From: Halomarinibacterium sp041392205
Lineage (GTDB): Bacteria > Bacteroidota > Bacteroidia > Flavobacteriales > Flavobacteriaceae
DNA: 64,000 nucleotides
NCBI GenBank assembly: GCA_041392205.1
Contig: JAWKMO010000003.1
Span: 186,001 to 250,000, forward strand
Reading direction: 5' to 3'
The notes beneath the pieces were generated by a model. That model was not told the DNA's origin and searched no databases. It saw only the letters and a program-made list of their open reading frames with translations. Made by a program: the position numbers and the translations under genes. Each line of letters begins with the position of its first letter. Positions within the stretch are counted from its first letter, which is position 1. Positions 26,581 to 35,751 of this stretch are shown one piece after another.

Positions 26581-29035
26581 ATGAAATGGATGTCCTTATT
26601 CAACAAAATCATCAGTCAAATAAATATTCCTGTTCATTACCTCCCTTTGCATCTCTTTACTGAGTTTTACAGGAAAAAAATCAATCACCATAAATAGAAC
26701 TTCAGAATCTCCAAAAATTGACGGAAATCTTGATGATGAGGCATGGAAAAATGCTGAAGAAGCTAAAGATTTCGCAATTTAGACCCGAAATGGGTCTTTT
26801 TGAAAAAGGAACACAAAAAGACCACTGCTAAAATGGTATAATGATGACAATGCCATTTATGTGGGGCTTATTTACACGATAAACCGGAAGATATCCTCGA
26901 CAATTTACCATTCGTGATAATTTTGGTCAAGCCGATTTCTTTCGGAGTTGTTTTTAACCTAGCCCAACGATGCGCAAAACGATACCGAATTTTTTGTTTT
27001 TAGCTCTGGAACACAAGCCGATGCGATTGCAAATCCTAGTATTGGTGAAGATTTTGGTTGGAATGGAGTTTGGGACAGCAGTGTACAAATTGTAGAAGAC
27101 GGATGGATAGTAGAAATGAAAATTCCTATGCTAACCTTCGCTTTGCGAATCAGGAGGTGCAAACATGGGGGTTGCAATTCCATCGTCGCTTTAGAACCGA
27201 TAATTCTCAATATTCTTGGAATCCCATAGACAGAACGAAAGGAAATATTGGGCTCTATCACGGTGTGTTAAACGGAATAGAAAACATCCACCTCCCACTC
27301 GTTTAAGCTTTTATCCTTTTGCTTCAGCGTGGTACGAACTTTTGATGGTGAAACTACCGATGATTATACCATTGGTATGGATGTAAAATATGGAATTACT
27401 GAAAATTTTACCCTAGATGCCACTTTAATACCCGATTTTAGTCAGGCTGGCTTCGACAATGGCTCAACTAAACTTTAGGACCATTCGAACAAACATTTGC
27501 AGAGCAACGACAATTTTTTACGGAAGGAGTCGATCATTCAATAAAGGAAATCTTTTTTATTCGCGAGAGGTGGAGGCAGCAGCCCCCCTCTACCTATCCG
27601 GAAATTGATGCTGAAAATGAAGAGGTAATTGATTATCCCAGTAACGTGAAAGTATTGAATGCAGTAAGGTTTCTGGGCGAAGTAAAAAAGGGCTTGGAAT
27701 AGGATTCTTTAATGCCATTACCGAAAAAACTGAAGCAACCATAAAGAATATTACTTCAGGAGCGCTGCGGAAAGAAGTGGTAGAACCCTTCACGAATTAC
27801 AATATCATGGTCGTGGACCAACAATTTAACAGAAACTCTTCTATAAGCCTTATCAATACCAGTGTGTTGCGAGAAGGAGGTTTTCGGGATGGCAATGTTA
27901 CCGCTGCCCTGTTTGATATTACAGACAAGGCCAATAAATGGAATGTAGACGGCTCCCTTAAGTTAAGTAGTCTACAACTCCAAGAAGGTGCTAAAACAGG
28001 ATTCAGCTCTTCACTAGAAATAGAGAAAGTAAGCGGTAAATACCGATTTGGTGTTGAGAATACACAGGCAGATAAAAACTTCAATATCAATGACCTAGGA
28101 GTAAATTTCAGAAACAATTACAACAATTTTTATACCAAATATACAGGTGTGCGAACCCACCAAAAAACTAAACAATTTTAATGTCTGCACATGGGTTGAA
28201 TATCAATGCTCTTCGACCCCAATACCTATACCGGAAATAATGTGGGACTAGATGTTTATATGACAAAAAACTCTGGGGAATACAACACAATACCAGTTTG
28301 GAGTATAGGTAAAATTACCACGATTATTTTGAACCCAGAAAAGAAGGGTATTTCTTCACTTTCAAAAATGAATTTCGATGCCAGCAGAATTTATGAATAC
28401 GAATTATGCCAAAAAATTTGCCACTTCACTTTATGGAGGGAGTAACGCTTTTGATCCTGAAAGAGACTTATGTTATTATTGGTATGGTTTTGATCCTAAA
28501 TGCGCTTTACCGACAAGTTTAGTCTCCAGCTATTCATTTTATGCAGAAATAGGAACCGGTAGTAGAGGTTTTGTCACCAATTTAGAGGATGATATCATTT
28601 TTGGACAAAGAGATCAAAAACACCATCACTAACAGTATTTCAGGAAGTTATAACTTTGATTCCTTTCATGCCCTAACACTAACTTTCCAGGAAATTATTG
28701 AGCAGCATAACCTATGACGATTTACTATTCACTCTTAAAGAAGATGGGATACTAACCACCGAAGACAACATCCATATAGCAGATATTAATAATCTAATAT
28801 CAATTTTAATACCTGGAATTTGGATTTTTCGATATACTTGGCAATTTGCTCCCGGAAGTCAATTAACCACATTGTATAGAAATTCGTTATTCAATTCAAA
28901 TTCAGATTCTACATCAATTATTTTGAAAGTCTTAATACCTTGTTCGAGCAACCTATGGAGCATGTTTTTTCATTAAGAGTTGTTTATTTTATTGATTATA
29001 ACAATATCAAAAACGTTTTTAAGAAAAACTCTTAG
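26581..29035 (+). pseudogene. DUF5916 / CBM9-like outer-membrane protein gene with many frameshifts
   Basis: Piecing together frames gives one product of about 800 residues. It has a signal-peptide-like segment, SITINRTSESPKIDGNLDDE AWKNAEEAKDF (start of the carbohydrate-binding family 9-like domain), IRDNFGQADFFGVVF, GEDFGWNGVWDSSVQIVEDG, the typical TKGNIGLYHGVLNGIENI, NFTLDATLIPDFSQ, EQRQFFTEGVD, a long intact piece at 27777-28181, and a barrel-like end VVYFIDYNNIKNVFKKNS. This is the DUF5916 family architecture. At least ten indels are visible, for example near 26778, 26843, 26870, 26897, 27125, 27330 and 27475. Most are one base, so I regard the gene as probably intact in the organism. 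The start is approximate. Confidence 0.8.
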
Positions 29036-29091
29036 TATGCCTCCTTGTGCGTTCAAGGGATTGTGCTATTTTCACCCAGTAATTGTACCCA

Positions 29092-29751
29092 ATGATTTTA
29101 GCCAAAAATATTCACAAGTATTTTGATTCGTTACATGTTCTAAAAGGAGTCGATTTAACGATTAAAAAAGGGGAAATCGTCTCTATAGTAGGAGCCTCGG
29201 GTGCTGGAAAAACTACCCTATTACAAATTTTAGGAACCTTAGATACTTTTACGGAAGGTTCGTTAGAAATCGACGGGGTTTCCTTTGCTAGTTTGAGCCG
29301 AAAAGCGGTTGCTAAGTTTCGCAATGAAAAGTTGGGTTTTATTTTTCAGTTTCATCAATTGTTACCAGAATTTACAGCCCTTGAAAATGTGTGTATTCCT
29401 GCTTTTATTAAAAACACTCCAAAACCTGAAGCCGAAAAAAGAGCAAAAGAATTATTAGATTTCTTAGGCCTTTCGCATCGTTCCACACACAAACCCAATG
29501 AACTTTCAGGAGGAGAACAACAACGAGTGGCTGTTGCACGCGCTCTAATGAATAAACCTAAAATCATACTTGCAGACGAACCCAGCGGAAACTTAGACAC
29601 CGAAAGCGCCGAAAATCTTCACAAACTCTTCTTTACACTACGGGACGAGTTTGGACAAACCTTTGTGATTGTTACCCACAACGAAGATCTTGCGGAAATG
29701 GCCGATAGAAAACTCGTTATGCAAGATGGAAAAATTATTGCCGGAGGATGA
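29092..29751 (+). CDS. lolD: ABC transporter ATP-binding protein, LolD-like
   Basis: A 219-residue ABC ATPase of the MacB/LolD class. It has Walker A GASGAGKTTLL (about 36-46), Q-loop FIFQFHQLLPEFTALENV, signature LSGGEQQRVAVARAL (about 138-152), Walker B IILADEPSGNLD (about 159-170) and H-loop IVTHN. LolD powers lipoprotein release from the inner membrane with LolC/E, which are not in this window. An in-frame TTG lies three codons upstream, but the ATG at 29092 is preferred. Its stop overlaps the next ATG (ATGA). Confidence 0.9.
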   Translation: MILAKNIHKYFDSLHVLKGVDLTIKKGEIVSIVGASGAGKTTLLQILGTLDTFTEGSLEIDGVSFASLSRKAVAKFRNEKLGFIFQFHQLLPEFTALENVCIPAFIKNTPKPEAEKRAKELLDFLGLSHRSTHKPNELSGGEQQRVAVARALMNKPKIILADEPSGNLDTESAENLHKLFFTLRDEFGQTFVIVTHNEDLAEMADRKLVMQDGKIIAGG

Positions 29752-30512
29752 AACCAAGTGAGCTTAAAGAATTCCTCGATGAAAAAGCCGCTTTTTACAA
29801 TCAGCCCCAGTTTATTGAAAGTGACCCAATTCAAGTACCTCATCAATTTTCAAAAAAAGAAGATATTGAAATTGCCGGTTTCCTAACCGCCACGATTGCT
29901 TGGGGAAATCGAAAAAGCATCATTACCAATGCCTATAAAATGATGCAATTGCTGGATTATAGTCCTCATGATTTTGTACTTCACCATACTGAAAAGGACT
30001 TACCACCACTTCATTCTTTTGTCCACCGAACCTTTAATGGTGAAGATTTTACCTTTTTTATTAAATCACTTCAACGCCTATATACTAATCATCAAGGCTT
30101 AGAAGCTGTTTTTTCAGAAAATGCAGAAAAAGATTCCCTGCAAAGCTCCATTTCTGAATTTAAAAAAAAGTTTTTTGAGCTGCCGCATCTTCCCCGAACG
30201 CAAAAACACGTAAGTGATCCATTAAAAAATTCGGCGGCAAAACGAATCAATATGTATTTACGTTGGATGGTGAGAAATGACCAACAGGGTGTCGATTTTG
30301 GTATTTGGAAACGCTTGAAGCCCAACCAGCTCTCTTGCCCTTTGGATGTTCATAGCGGAACCATTGCAAGAAAATTGGGCCTACTTAAACGTTCTCAAAA
30401 TGATGGGAAATCGCTTGCCGAATTAGACCTAGCTCTACGAAAACTGGACCCCGAAGATCCCGTAAAATATGATTTTGCATTATTTGGACTGGGTGCTTTT
30501 GAGAATTTTTAA
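29748..30512 (+). CDS. TIGR02757 family protein
   Basis: A 254-residue conserved Bacteroidota/Spirochaetes protein of unknown function, recognised by FLTATIAWGNRKSIITNAY (about 45-63), RINMYLRWMVRNDQQGVDFG (about 164-183) and LSCPLDVHSGTIARKLGL (about 192-209). The helical second half resembles the HhH DNA-glycosylase superfamily, but I would not assign an activity. It overlaps lolD by four bases and is translationally coupled to it. The pairing probably reflects a shared operon rather than shared function. Confidence 0.88.
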   Translation: MKPSELKEFLDEKAAFYNQPQFIESDPIQVPHQFSKKEDIEIAGFLTATIAWGNRKSIITNAYKMMQLLDYSPHDFVLHHTEKDLPPLHSFVHRTFNGEDFTFFIKSLQRLYTNHQGLEAVFSENAEKDSLQSSISEFKKKFFELPHLPRTQKHVSDPLKNSAAKRINMYLRWMVRNDQQGVDFGIWKRLKPNQLSCPLDVHSGTIARKLGLLKRSQNDGKSLAELDLALRKLDPEDPVKYDFALFGLGAFENF

Positions 30513-30591
30513 TCTTATCATTTATTTAACTAGCACTTGTTTGCATAATAGTTATTTTTAAAAAATAAACTAAGAATACCTTATTTTATTC

Positions 30592-31788
30592 ATGATTATC
30601 CCCACTCCACCAGAAAATGAACCAAAAAGGCTTGATGAAGTAAAGAGTTATGAAATTCTTGATACACTTCCAGAAGAACAGTATGATACGATAACCTCAT
30701 TAGTGGCATCTATTTGCGAAACTCCTATTTCATTAATTACGCTATTAGATACTAATAGAAATTTTTTAAAGTCACACCATGGCATCGCTATTAGTGAATC
30801 TCCAAGAGATATTTCATTTTGCGCCCATGCTATTTTAGGTAAAGATCCTATATTTATTATTGAAGATGCCAGAAAAGACATACGGTTTAAAGACAACCCA
30901 CTTCTTAAGGATCATGAGGTAATTTTTTATGCGGGAGTACCCCTTGTAAATGATAACAATTATGCATTAGGTACGCTATGCGTGTACGATACAAAACCCC
31001 GAATATTATCCGACAAACAAAAAGATTTCCTTATTAAGTTGGGCAAACAGGTGGTTAGTCTCTTTGAGCTAAATAAAAAAAACAAAGCCTTAATAGCGAT
31101 TCAAAAAGAACAACAATTAAGGAATGAACATCTTCAAACTTTTGCAAGGGTAGTAACGCACGATTTAAAATCCCCATTAGCAATTATTACTTCTTTAACT
31201 GAAATGTTAATTGAAGAAAATAAAGATATCTTATCTAAAGAATCCTTGCAGTATCTTAATTATATTGAAGAATCGACCATTACGTCAAAAAATTATATAG
31301 ACGGCATTTTAAAATTTTATAAATCTACCCATCTTTTAGAGGAACAAAAATCCTATGTCGTTGTAAAAGAATTATTTGAAAACATCAAAGAAATGCTTAT
31401 TTTAAAGGATGAAGAGTTTATTTTTAATAATGATGATTCAGAAATACGTATTAATAAACCCGCTATTACTCAAATACTTTTAAATCTAGTAGATAATGCG
31501 TTTAAATACAATAAAAGTGAGAAAAGCTTTGTGAGAGTCGGTTTTTCCCAAAGTCAACATGAGTATACTTTTTTTGTGGAAGATAATGGTAGTGGAATTC
31601 CAAAGGACAAACAAACAGCTATTTTTGAACTCTTTAATACCGTAGGTATAAAAGACAAATTTGGAAATGAAGGAACCGGAATAGGGCTCGCTACCGTTAA
31701 AAACCTCATTCATAAATTGGGAGGAGAAATTAAATTAGCTTCGGTATTAGGTAAAGGAAGTATATTTACCTTTATCATCAAGAAATAG
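30592..31788 (+). CDS. GAF-domain sensor histidine kinase
   Basis: A 398-residue cytoplasmic kinase without membrane segments. An N-terminal GAF domain (about 15-160, with ICETPISLITLLDTNRNFLK and FYAGVPLVNDNNYALGTLCV) is joined by a helix to the dimerisation domain with the phospho-acceptor His in VVTHDLKSPLAIITSLTEML (about 184-203). The HATPase domain has QILLNLVDNAFKYN (N box, about 295), VEDNGSGIP (G1) and GNEGTGIGLATVKN (G2). The signal sensed is unknown and no response regulator is adjacent. It is monocistronic. Confidence 0.93.
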   Translation: MIIPTPPENEPKRLDEVKSYEILDTLPEEQYDTITSLVASICETPISLITLLDTNRNFLKSHHGIAISESPRDISFCAHAILGKDPIFIIEDARKDIRFKDNPLLKDHEVIFYAGVPLVNDNNYALGTLCVYDTKPRILSDKQKDFLIKLGKQVVSLFELNKKNKALIAIQKEQQLRNEHLQTFARVVTHDLKSPLAIITSLTEMLIEENKDILSKESLQYLNYIEESTITSKNYIDGILKFYKSTHLLEEQKSYVVVKELFENIKEMLILKDEEFIFNNDDSEIRINKPAITQILLNLVDNAFKYNKSEKSFVRVGFSQSQHEYTFFVEDNGSGIPKDKQTAIFELFNTVGIKDKFGNEGTGIGLATVKNLIHKLGGEIKLASVLGKGSIFTFIIKK

Positions 31789-31809
31789 TTTTTATTGATT
31801 GGCATTTTT

Positions 31810-31817
31810 TATCTTTG
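31810..31817 (+). promoter_or_regulatory. -7 promoter element before the BatA-like gene
   Basis: TATCTTTG is a perfect TAnnTTTG, 16 bases before the ATG at 31834. Confidence 0.5.
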
Positions 31818-31833
31818 AAAAATAATTATAGGA

Positions 31834-33759
31834 ATGCAATTTAAACACCCAGAAATTCTTTATGCCCTACTCCTACTGCTCATTCCTATTATTGTTCATC
31901 TTTTTCAATTACGGCGATTTCAAAAAATAGCTTTTACCAATGTTGCGTTTCTTAAAAAAGCGACCTTACAAACTCGCAAAAGCGCTCGCATAAAAAAATG
32001 GCTTACCTTATTTACTCGCTTACTTTTATTGTCCTGCATCATTATGGCTTTTGCACAACCCTTTTCTGCTTCCAAAAAAGCGTTAAATACTGAAAAAGAA
32101 ACGGTTGTTTACATTGATAATTCCTTTAGTATGGAAGCCAAAGGAAGTCATGGCCCAATGCTTAAAAAAGTGACTCAAGACCTCTATGAAAATCTTAAGG
32201 GAGATGAAAAAATAAGTTGGTTTACTAATACTACCGCTAGGAAAAATGTTTCTTTTACCGATTTTAAAAACGAAGTCCTTACGATAGAATATTCGCAAAA
32301 CCAATGGCAATTACAAGATATATTACTAAAAGCGAATGAGTTGTTTTCTAAAAGTAACACAGCAGATAAAAATTTAATCCTAATATCCGATTTTCAGCAA
32401 AAAGGAAATTTCCCAAGTATGGATAGTACTTTTGCTATAAAAGCGGTACAAACCCAACCATTAGCTGTTGCAAACGTAGCAATAGATTCGGCTTACATTA
32501 TAGCAAAAAATGCCACGGGAATACAATTAAAAGTGGCTGTATCAAAAACGGGGGAACTTCCAGAAAATGTAGCCATTTCATTATTTAAAGAGAATCAATT
32601 ATTGGCCAAAACTGCGGTGGATTTTTCAGAAAAAAACAGCAATGAAGTTATTTTTGATATCGCCCATGCAACAGCATTTAATGGAGAAATTTCGATTACC
32701 GACATTGGATTACATTACGACAACTCTTTATTTTTTAGCATCAATCCCATACAAAACATTCACGTTCTTACCATCAATCAATCCAATGCTACCTTTCTTC
32801 AAAAATTATTCGATAAGGAAGGCTATACTTACCTCCAACAAGAACATGATCAATTAAATTACAGTATCATTCCGTCGCAAAATTTCATCGTTTTAAATGA
32901 GTTAAAGACGATTCCAACGTCCCTTGCTACGGCACTTAGTGAGTTTAGTAAACAAGGCGGCACCCTTTGTATTATTCCTGCTCAAGACGCAGCTTTGGAT
33001 AGTTATAATGTCTTGTTAAACAACTTACAGATAGGAAATGTAAAAGAGGATGGTATTGCTAGTGAAAAGAAAATTGCTAAAATTAATTTCTCGCACCCAC
33101 TCTATACAAATGTTTTTGAAAAACAAGTTACCAACTTTCAATTCCCAAGGGTGCAATCCTTTTTTGAAGTGACTTCTGGTGCTTCAAAAGTGTTAGAGTT
33201 TGAAGATAATAAACCTTTTTTACTTCAAAAAGGAAATAGCTATTTTGTAACAGCCTCTATCGATTCGCAAAATTCAAATTTTAAAACCTCACCGCTTATT
33301 GTACCTACCTTTATCAATATGGCGCAACAAAGTGTATCACTACCAAAATTATATGTAGAAACGGGAAAAATAAATACTTTTTCGGTACCTGTAAAACTAG
33401 TTCAAGACGAAATACTAATGATAAAAGATACCATTTCTAGTTTTATACCCCTTCAACAAACGAAAGCTACTAGTGTCGACCTTATTACCGAAAAGGATCC
33501 TTCACGAGCAGGAAACTATGCTATTTCTCAAAATACAAAACCCCTCCAACTTCTTAGCTATAATTACCCAAGAGAGGAAAGCACACTAACCTATGCTAAC
33601 CTAGAAGATTGGGAAGGGATTGAACGTTTTTCTTCGGTACCCGATGTATTCAATTTTATAGCCCAAGAAAATAATACCACTAGTTTCTGGAAATGGTTTG
33701 TTATTTTTGCACTATTGTTTCTTTTTATTGAAATGTTTATCCTAAAATTCTTTAAATGA
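31834..33759 (+). CDS. BatA/VWA domain-containing membrane protein
   Basis: A 641-residue protein. It opens with the Bacteroidota BatA N-terminal motif FKHPEILYALLLLLIPIIVH LFQLRRFQ and a second helix (LTRLLLLSCIIMAFAQPF-like, about 55-75). Next comes a von Willebrand A-type segment with the MIDAS-like DNSFSM (about 94-99). A long periplasmic region follows, and the protein ends with a C-terminal membrane helix (FVIFALLFLFIEMFILKFF). Related proteins belong to Bat aerotolerance-type operons, although the other bat genes are absent here. The stop overlaps the dihydroorotase-like gene by four bases. Confidence 0.88.
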   Translation: MQFKHPEILYALLLLLIPIIVHLFQLRRFQKIAFTNVAFLKKATLQTRKSARIKKWLTLFTRLLLLSCIIMAFAQPFSASKKALNTEKETVVYIDNSFSMEAKGSHGPMLKKVTQDLYENLKGDEKISWFTNTTARKNVSFTDFKNEVLTIEYSQNQWQLQDILLKANELFSKSNTADKNLILISDFQQKGNFPSMDSTFAIKAVQTQPLAVANVAIDSAYIIAKNATGIQLKVAVSKTGELPENVAISLFKENQLLAKTAVDFSEKNSNEVIFDIAHATAFNGEISITDIGLHYDNSLFFSINPIQNIHVLTINQSNATFLQKLFDKEGYTYLQQEHDQLNYSIIPSQNFIVLNELKTIPTSLATALSEFSKQGGTLCIIPAQDAALDSYNVLLNNLQIGNVKEDGIASEKKIAKINFSHPLYTNVFEKQVTNFQFPRVQSFFEVTSGASKVLEFEDNKPFLLQKGNSYFVTASIDSQNSNFKTSPLIVPTFINMAQQSVSLPKLYVETGKINTFSVPVKLVQDEILMIKDTISSFIPLQQTKATSVDLITEKDPSRAGNYAISQNTKPLQLLSYNYPREESTLTYANLEDWEGIERFSSVPDVFNFIAQENNTTSFWKWFVIFALLFLFIEMFILKFFK

Positions 33760-35009
33760 AGATTTTACTAAAATCCGCTACCATTGTTGACACAACCAGC
33801 AAACATCACTTAAAGAAAAGAGATGTCCTAATTGAAAAAGGAATTATAAAAAAAATCGCCCCTTCCCTAACCGAAACTTCAGCAAAAACAATTTCCCTTA
33901 AAAATCTACATATTTCGCAAGGCTGGTTTGATAGTAGTGTTTCATTGGGTGAACCTGGCTTTGAAGAAAGAGAAACTTTGGAAAACGGACTACGGGTAGC
34001 CGCTAAAAGCGGATTCACTTCAGTGGCCGTAAATGCCAATACACATCCCGTAACCGATTCTAAATCGGACATCAAATTTTTAAAATCGAAAATTCCTAAT
34101 AGCCCAGTAGATGTGTATCCTATAGGAGCTTTAACAATGGCAAGTGAAGGGGTGGACTTGGCAGAATTGTATGATATGCATAAGGAAGGTGCCGTGAGCT
34201 TTTACGATTACCAAAAGCCCATAAAAAATGCCAACTTACTTAAAATTGCGCTTCAATATGTACAAAACTTTAATGGTTTGGTGCAGTCTTTCCCTATGGA
34301 AGTATCGGTTGCCAAAAATGGTATGGTGAACGAAGAAGTAAATAGTACCAAATTAGGATTAAAAGGAATTCCTGCACTATCAGAAGAATTACAAATGGCA
34401 AGGGATTTATATATCCTGGAATACACGGGTGGAAAATTACACATTCCAACCATTTCAACAACCGCATCGGTACAATTAATTAAGGAGGCAAAAAAGAAAG
34501 GATTGCAAGTAACCTGTAGCGTTTCTATAAACAACCTCCTCTTAATAGACACTGTTTTAGATACCTTCGATACCAACTATAAATTGCTTCCCCCTTTACG
34601 AACTGAAAAAGACCGAAAAGCCTTATTAAAAGGGTTAAAAGAGGGGGTAATAGATGGAGTAACCAGTGATCATAATCCTATAGATGTGGAGCACAAACGA
34701 ACCGAATTTGATCACGCTTTTTTTGGCAGTATTGGTTTAGAAAGCTGTTTTACGGCCTTACTAACAGTAACCAACCTTGAGACTGCCGTAAAATCTTTAA
34801 CCCAACTTAAAAATACTTTTGGAATAGAAGCTTCAAGCATAACCGAAGGAGCTTTCGCTAATCTTACCCTCTTCACTCCAGAAAGTGATTGGATATTTGA
34901 AGAAATTCACATTGATTCCACTTCTAAAAATGCGGCCTTACTTGGGAAAAAAATGAAAGGCAAAGTATACGGTATCTACAATAACAACCAACTTGTAATA
35001 CATGAGTAA
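33756..35009 (+). CDS. Dihydroorotase-like protein lacking metal-binding histidines
   Basis: A 417-residue amidohydrolase-superfamily protein of the PyrC type, as seen in NLHISQGWFDSSVSLGEPGFE (about 47-67), PVDVYPIGALTMASEG, SDHNPIDVEHKRTEFD (about 306-321) and the tail AALLGKKMKGKVYGIYNNNQL. In active dihydroorotases the first motif is DxHVHLREPG; here HxH is SxS (DSSVSLGEPG). The HAED-type motif reads QSFPMEV, and the second His of HixHvST is T (HIPTIST). The terminal DH is kept. The protein is therefore probably a structural pseudo-dihydroorotase, as in PyrX partners of aspartate transcarbamoylase, although it is commonly annotated as dihydroorotase. Confidence 0.87.
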   Translation: MKILLKSATIVDTTSKHHLKKRDVLIEKGIIKKIAPSLTETSAKTISLKNLHISQGWFDSSVSLGEPGFEERETLENGLRVAAKSGFTSVAVNANTHPVTDSKSDIKFLKSKIPNSPVDVYPIGALTMASEGVDLAELYDMHKEGAVSFYDYQKPIKNANLLKIALQYVQNFNGLVQSFPMEVSVAKNGMVNEEVNSTKLGLKGIPALSEELQMARDLYILEYTGGKLHIPTISTTASVQLIKEAKKKGLQVTCSVSINNLLLIDTVLDTFDTNYKLLPPLRTEKDRKALLKGLKEGVIDGVTSDHNPIDVEHKRTEFDHAFFGSIGLESCFTALLTVTNLETAVKSLTQLKNTFGIEASSITEGAFANLTLFTPESDWIFEEIHIDSTSKNAALLGKKMKGKVYGIYNNNQLVIHE

Positions 35010-35313
35010 CCCTGCTGGAAAAACGACTGCTATTGTAACCTATTGCACTTTTATTGGCTTTTTTATTGCGTTATCTATGAACCAAGAAAAGAAAGATACT
35101 TTTGCGATTTGGCACCTTAAAAATATGTTTGGGTTACTAATCATTCTTTTTGTTGCCATTACGCTTCAATATTATACCGTAATAGGGTTTTATATTCATG
35201 CCATAGCAGCAATGTTCTGGTTGCTCTCTATAAGTATGGCCATTGCTGGAAAGCAACAAGGCGTTCCGTTTTTGAGTGAAAAATTTCAACAATGGTTTAC
35301 ATTTTTAGGATAG
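35002..35313 (+). CDS. Small membrane protein, DUF4870-like (paralog A)
   Basis: A 103-residue protein with three or four hydrophobic helices (TAIVTYCTFIGFFIALSM, NMFGLLIILFVAITLQYY, FYIHAIAAMFWLLSISMAIA). A conserved C-terminal stretch (GVPFLSEKFQQWFTFLG) follows. It resembles the next gene's product in layout and in key positions (IWHLKNMFGLLII beside FHVRQALGLMIL, and the FQ..F..G end). The function is unknown. It overlaps the upstream gene by eight bases, placing it in the BatA-dihydroorotase operon. Confidence 0.75.
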   Translation: MSNPAGKTTAIVTYCTFIGFFIALSMNQEKKDTFAIWHLKNMFGLLIILFVAITLQYYTVIGFYIHAIAAMFWLLSISMAIAGKQQGVPFLSEKFQQWFTFLG

Positions 35314-35361
35314 ATATCTTATCTTTAGATAGTTATTCACTAACCTAAACTTTTTAAAATT

Positions 35362-35700
35362 ATGTCAGAAACAACTTCAGATAACGGTAAAACCGTTGGT
35401 ATCATTGCCTACCTTTGGATTATTGGATGGGTAATTGCTTTAGTTATGCACAATGGAAACAAAACAGAACACGGAGCTTTTCATGTGCGACAAGCCTTGG
35501 GACTTATGATTCTCTGGCTTTTATTATGGGTAATTAATATGGCACTAGCCTTTTCGGGGATTCCTTATCTAGGCTACATTTTAGGAATTGCAATTTTTGT
35601 CTTATGGCTTTTAGGGTTTATTGGAGCCATACAGGGAGAGAAAAAATTAATTCCTGCCATTGGAGAACAATTTCAGAAATTATTTAAATCTATAGGATAA
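35362..35700 (+). CDS. Small membrane protein, DUF4870-like (paralog B)
   Basis: A 112-residue protein with three membrane segments (GIIAYLWIIGWVIALVMH, GLMILWLLLWVINMALAF, LGIAIFVLWLLGFIGAI) and an amphipathic end (IPAIGEQFQKLFKSIG). The spacing of helices and the motif HGAFHVRQALGLMILW match the DUF4870/YlaJ-type small membrane proteins. It sits 48 bases after its paralog and is followed by a strong terminator, so it closes the operon. Confidence 0.78.
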   Translation: MSETTSDNGKTVGIIAYLWIIGWVIALVMHNGNKTEHGAFHVRQALGLMILWLLLWVINMALAFSGIPYLGYILGIAIFVLWLLGFIGAIQGEKKLIPAIGEQFQKLFKSIG

Positions 35701-35721
35701 ATAGCATTAAAACACATACTT

Positions 35722-35750
35722 GATGCCGTAATAATACGGCATCTTTTTTT
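35722..35750 (+). terminator. Strong terminator abutting the next start codon
   Basis: GATGCCGTA-ATAA-TACGGCATC is a perfect 9-bp stem followed by a run of T that ends one base before the ATG at 35752. Confidence 0.9.
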
Positions 35751-35751
35751 T

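Noticed and set aside
26458..26697. 79-codon plus-strand frame
   Set aside because: It crosses from the intergenic gap into the DUF5916 signal region, where another frame carries the recognisable sequence (SITINRTSESPKIDGN).
27797..28117. 106-codon minus-strand frame
   Set aside because: It is antisense to the intact DUF5916 piece at 27777-28181, which matches the family.
25040..29035. True pseudogene cluster or phase-variable locus
   Set aside because: Breaks affect unrelated genes on both strands, lack a common repeat tract, and include many single-base changes. Sequence error is simpler, although not proven.
31795..31817. Sigma-54 site at TTGGCATTTTTT before the BatA-like gene
   Set aside because: The -12 half (TTGC at ten bases) is missing; the TATCTTTG element explains the promoter better.
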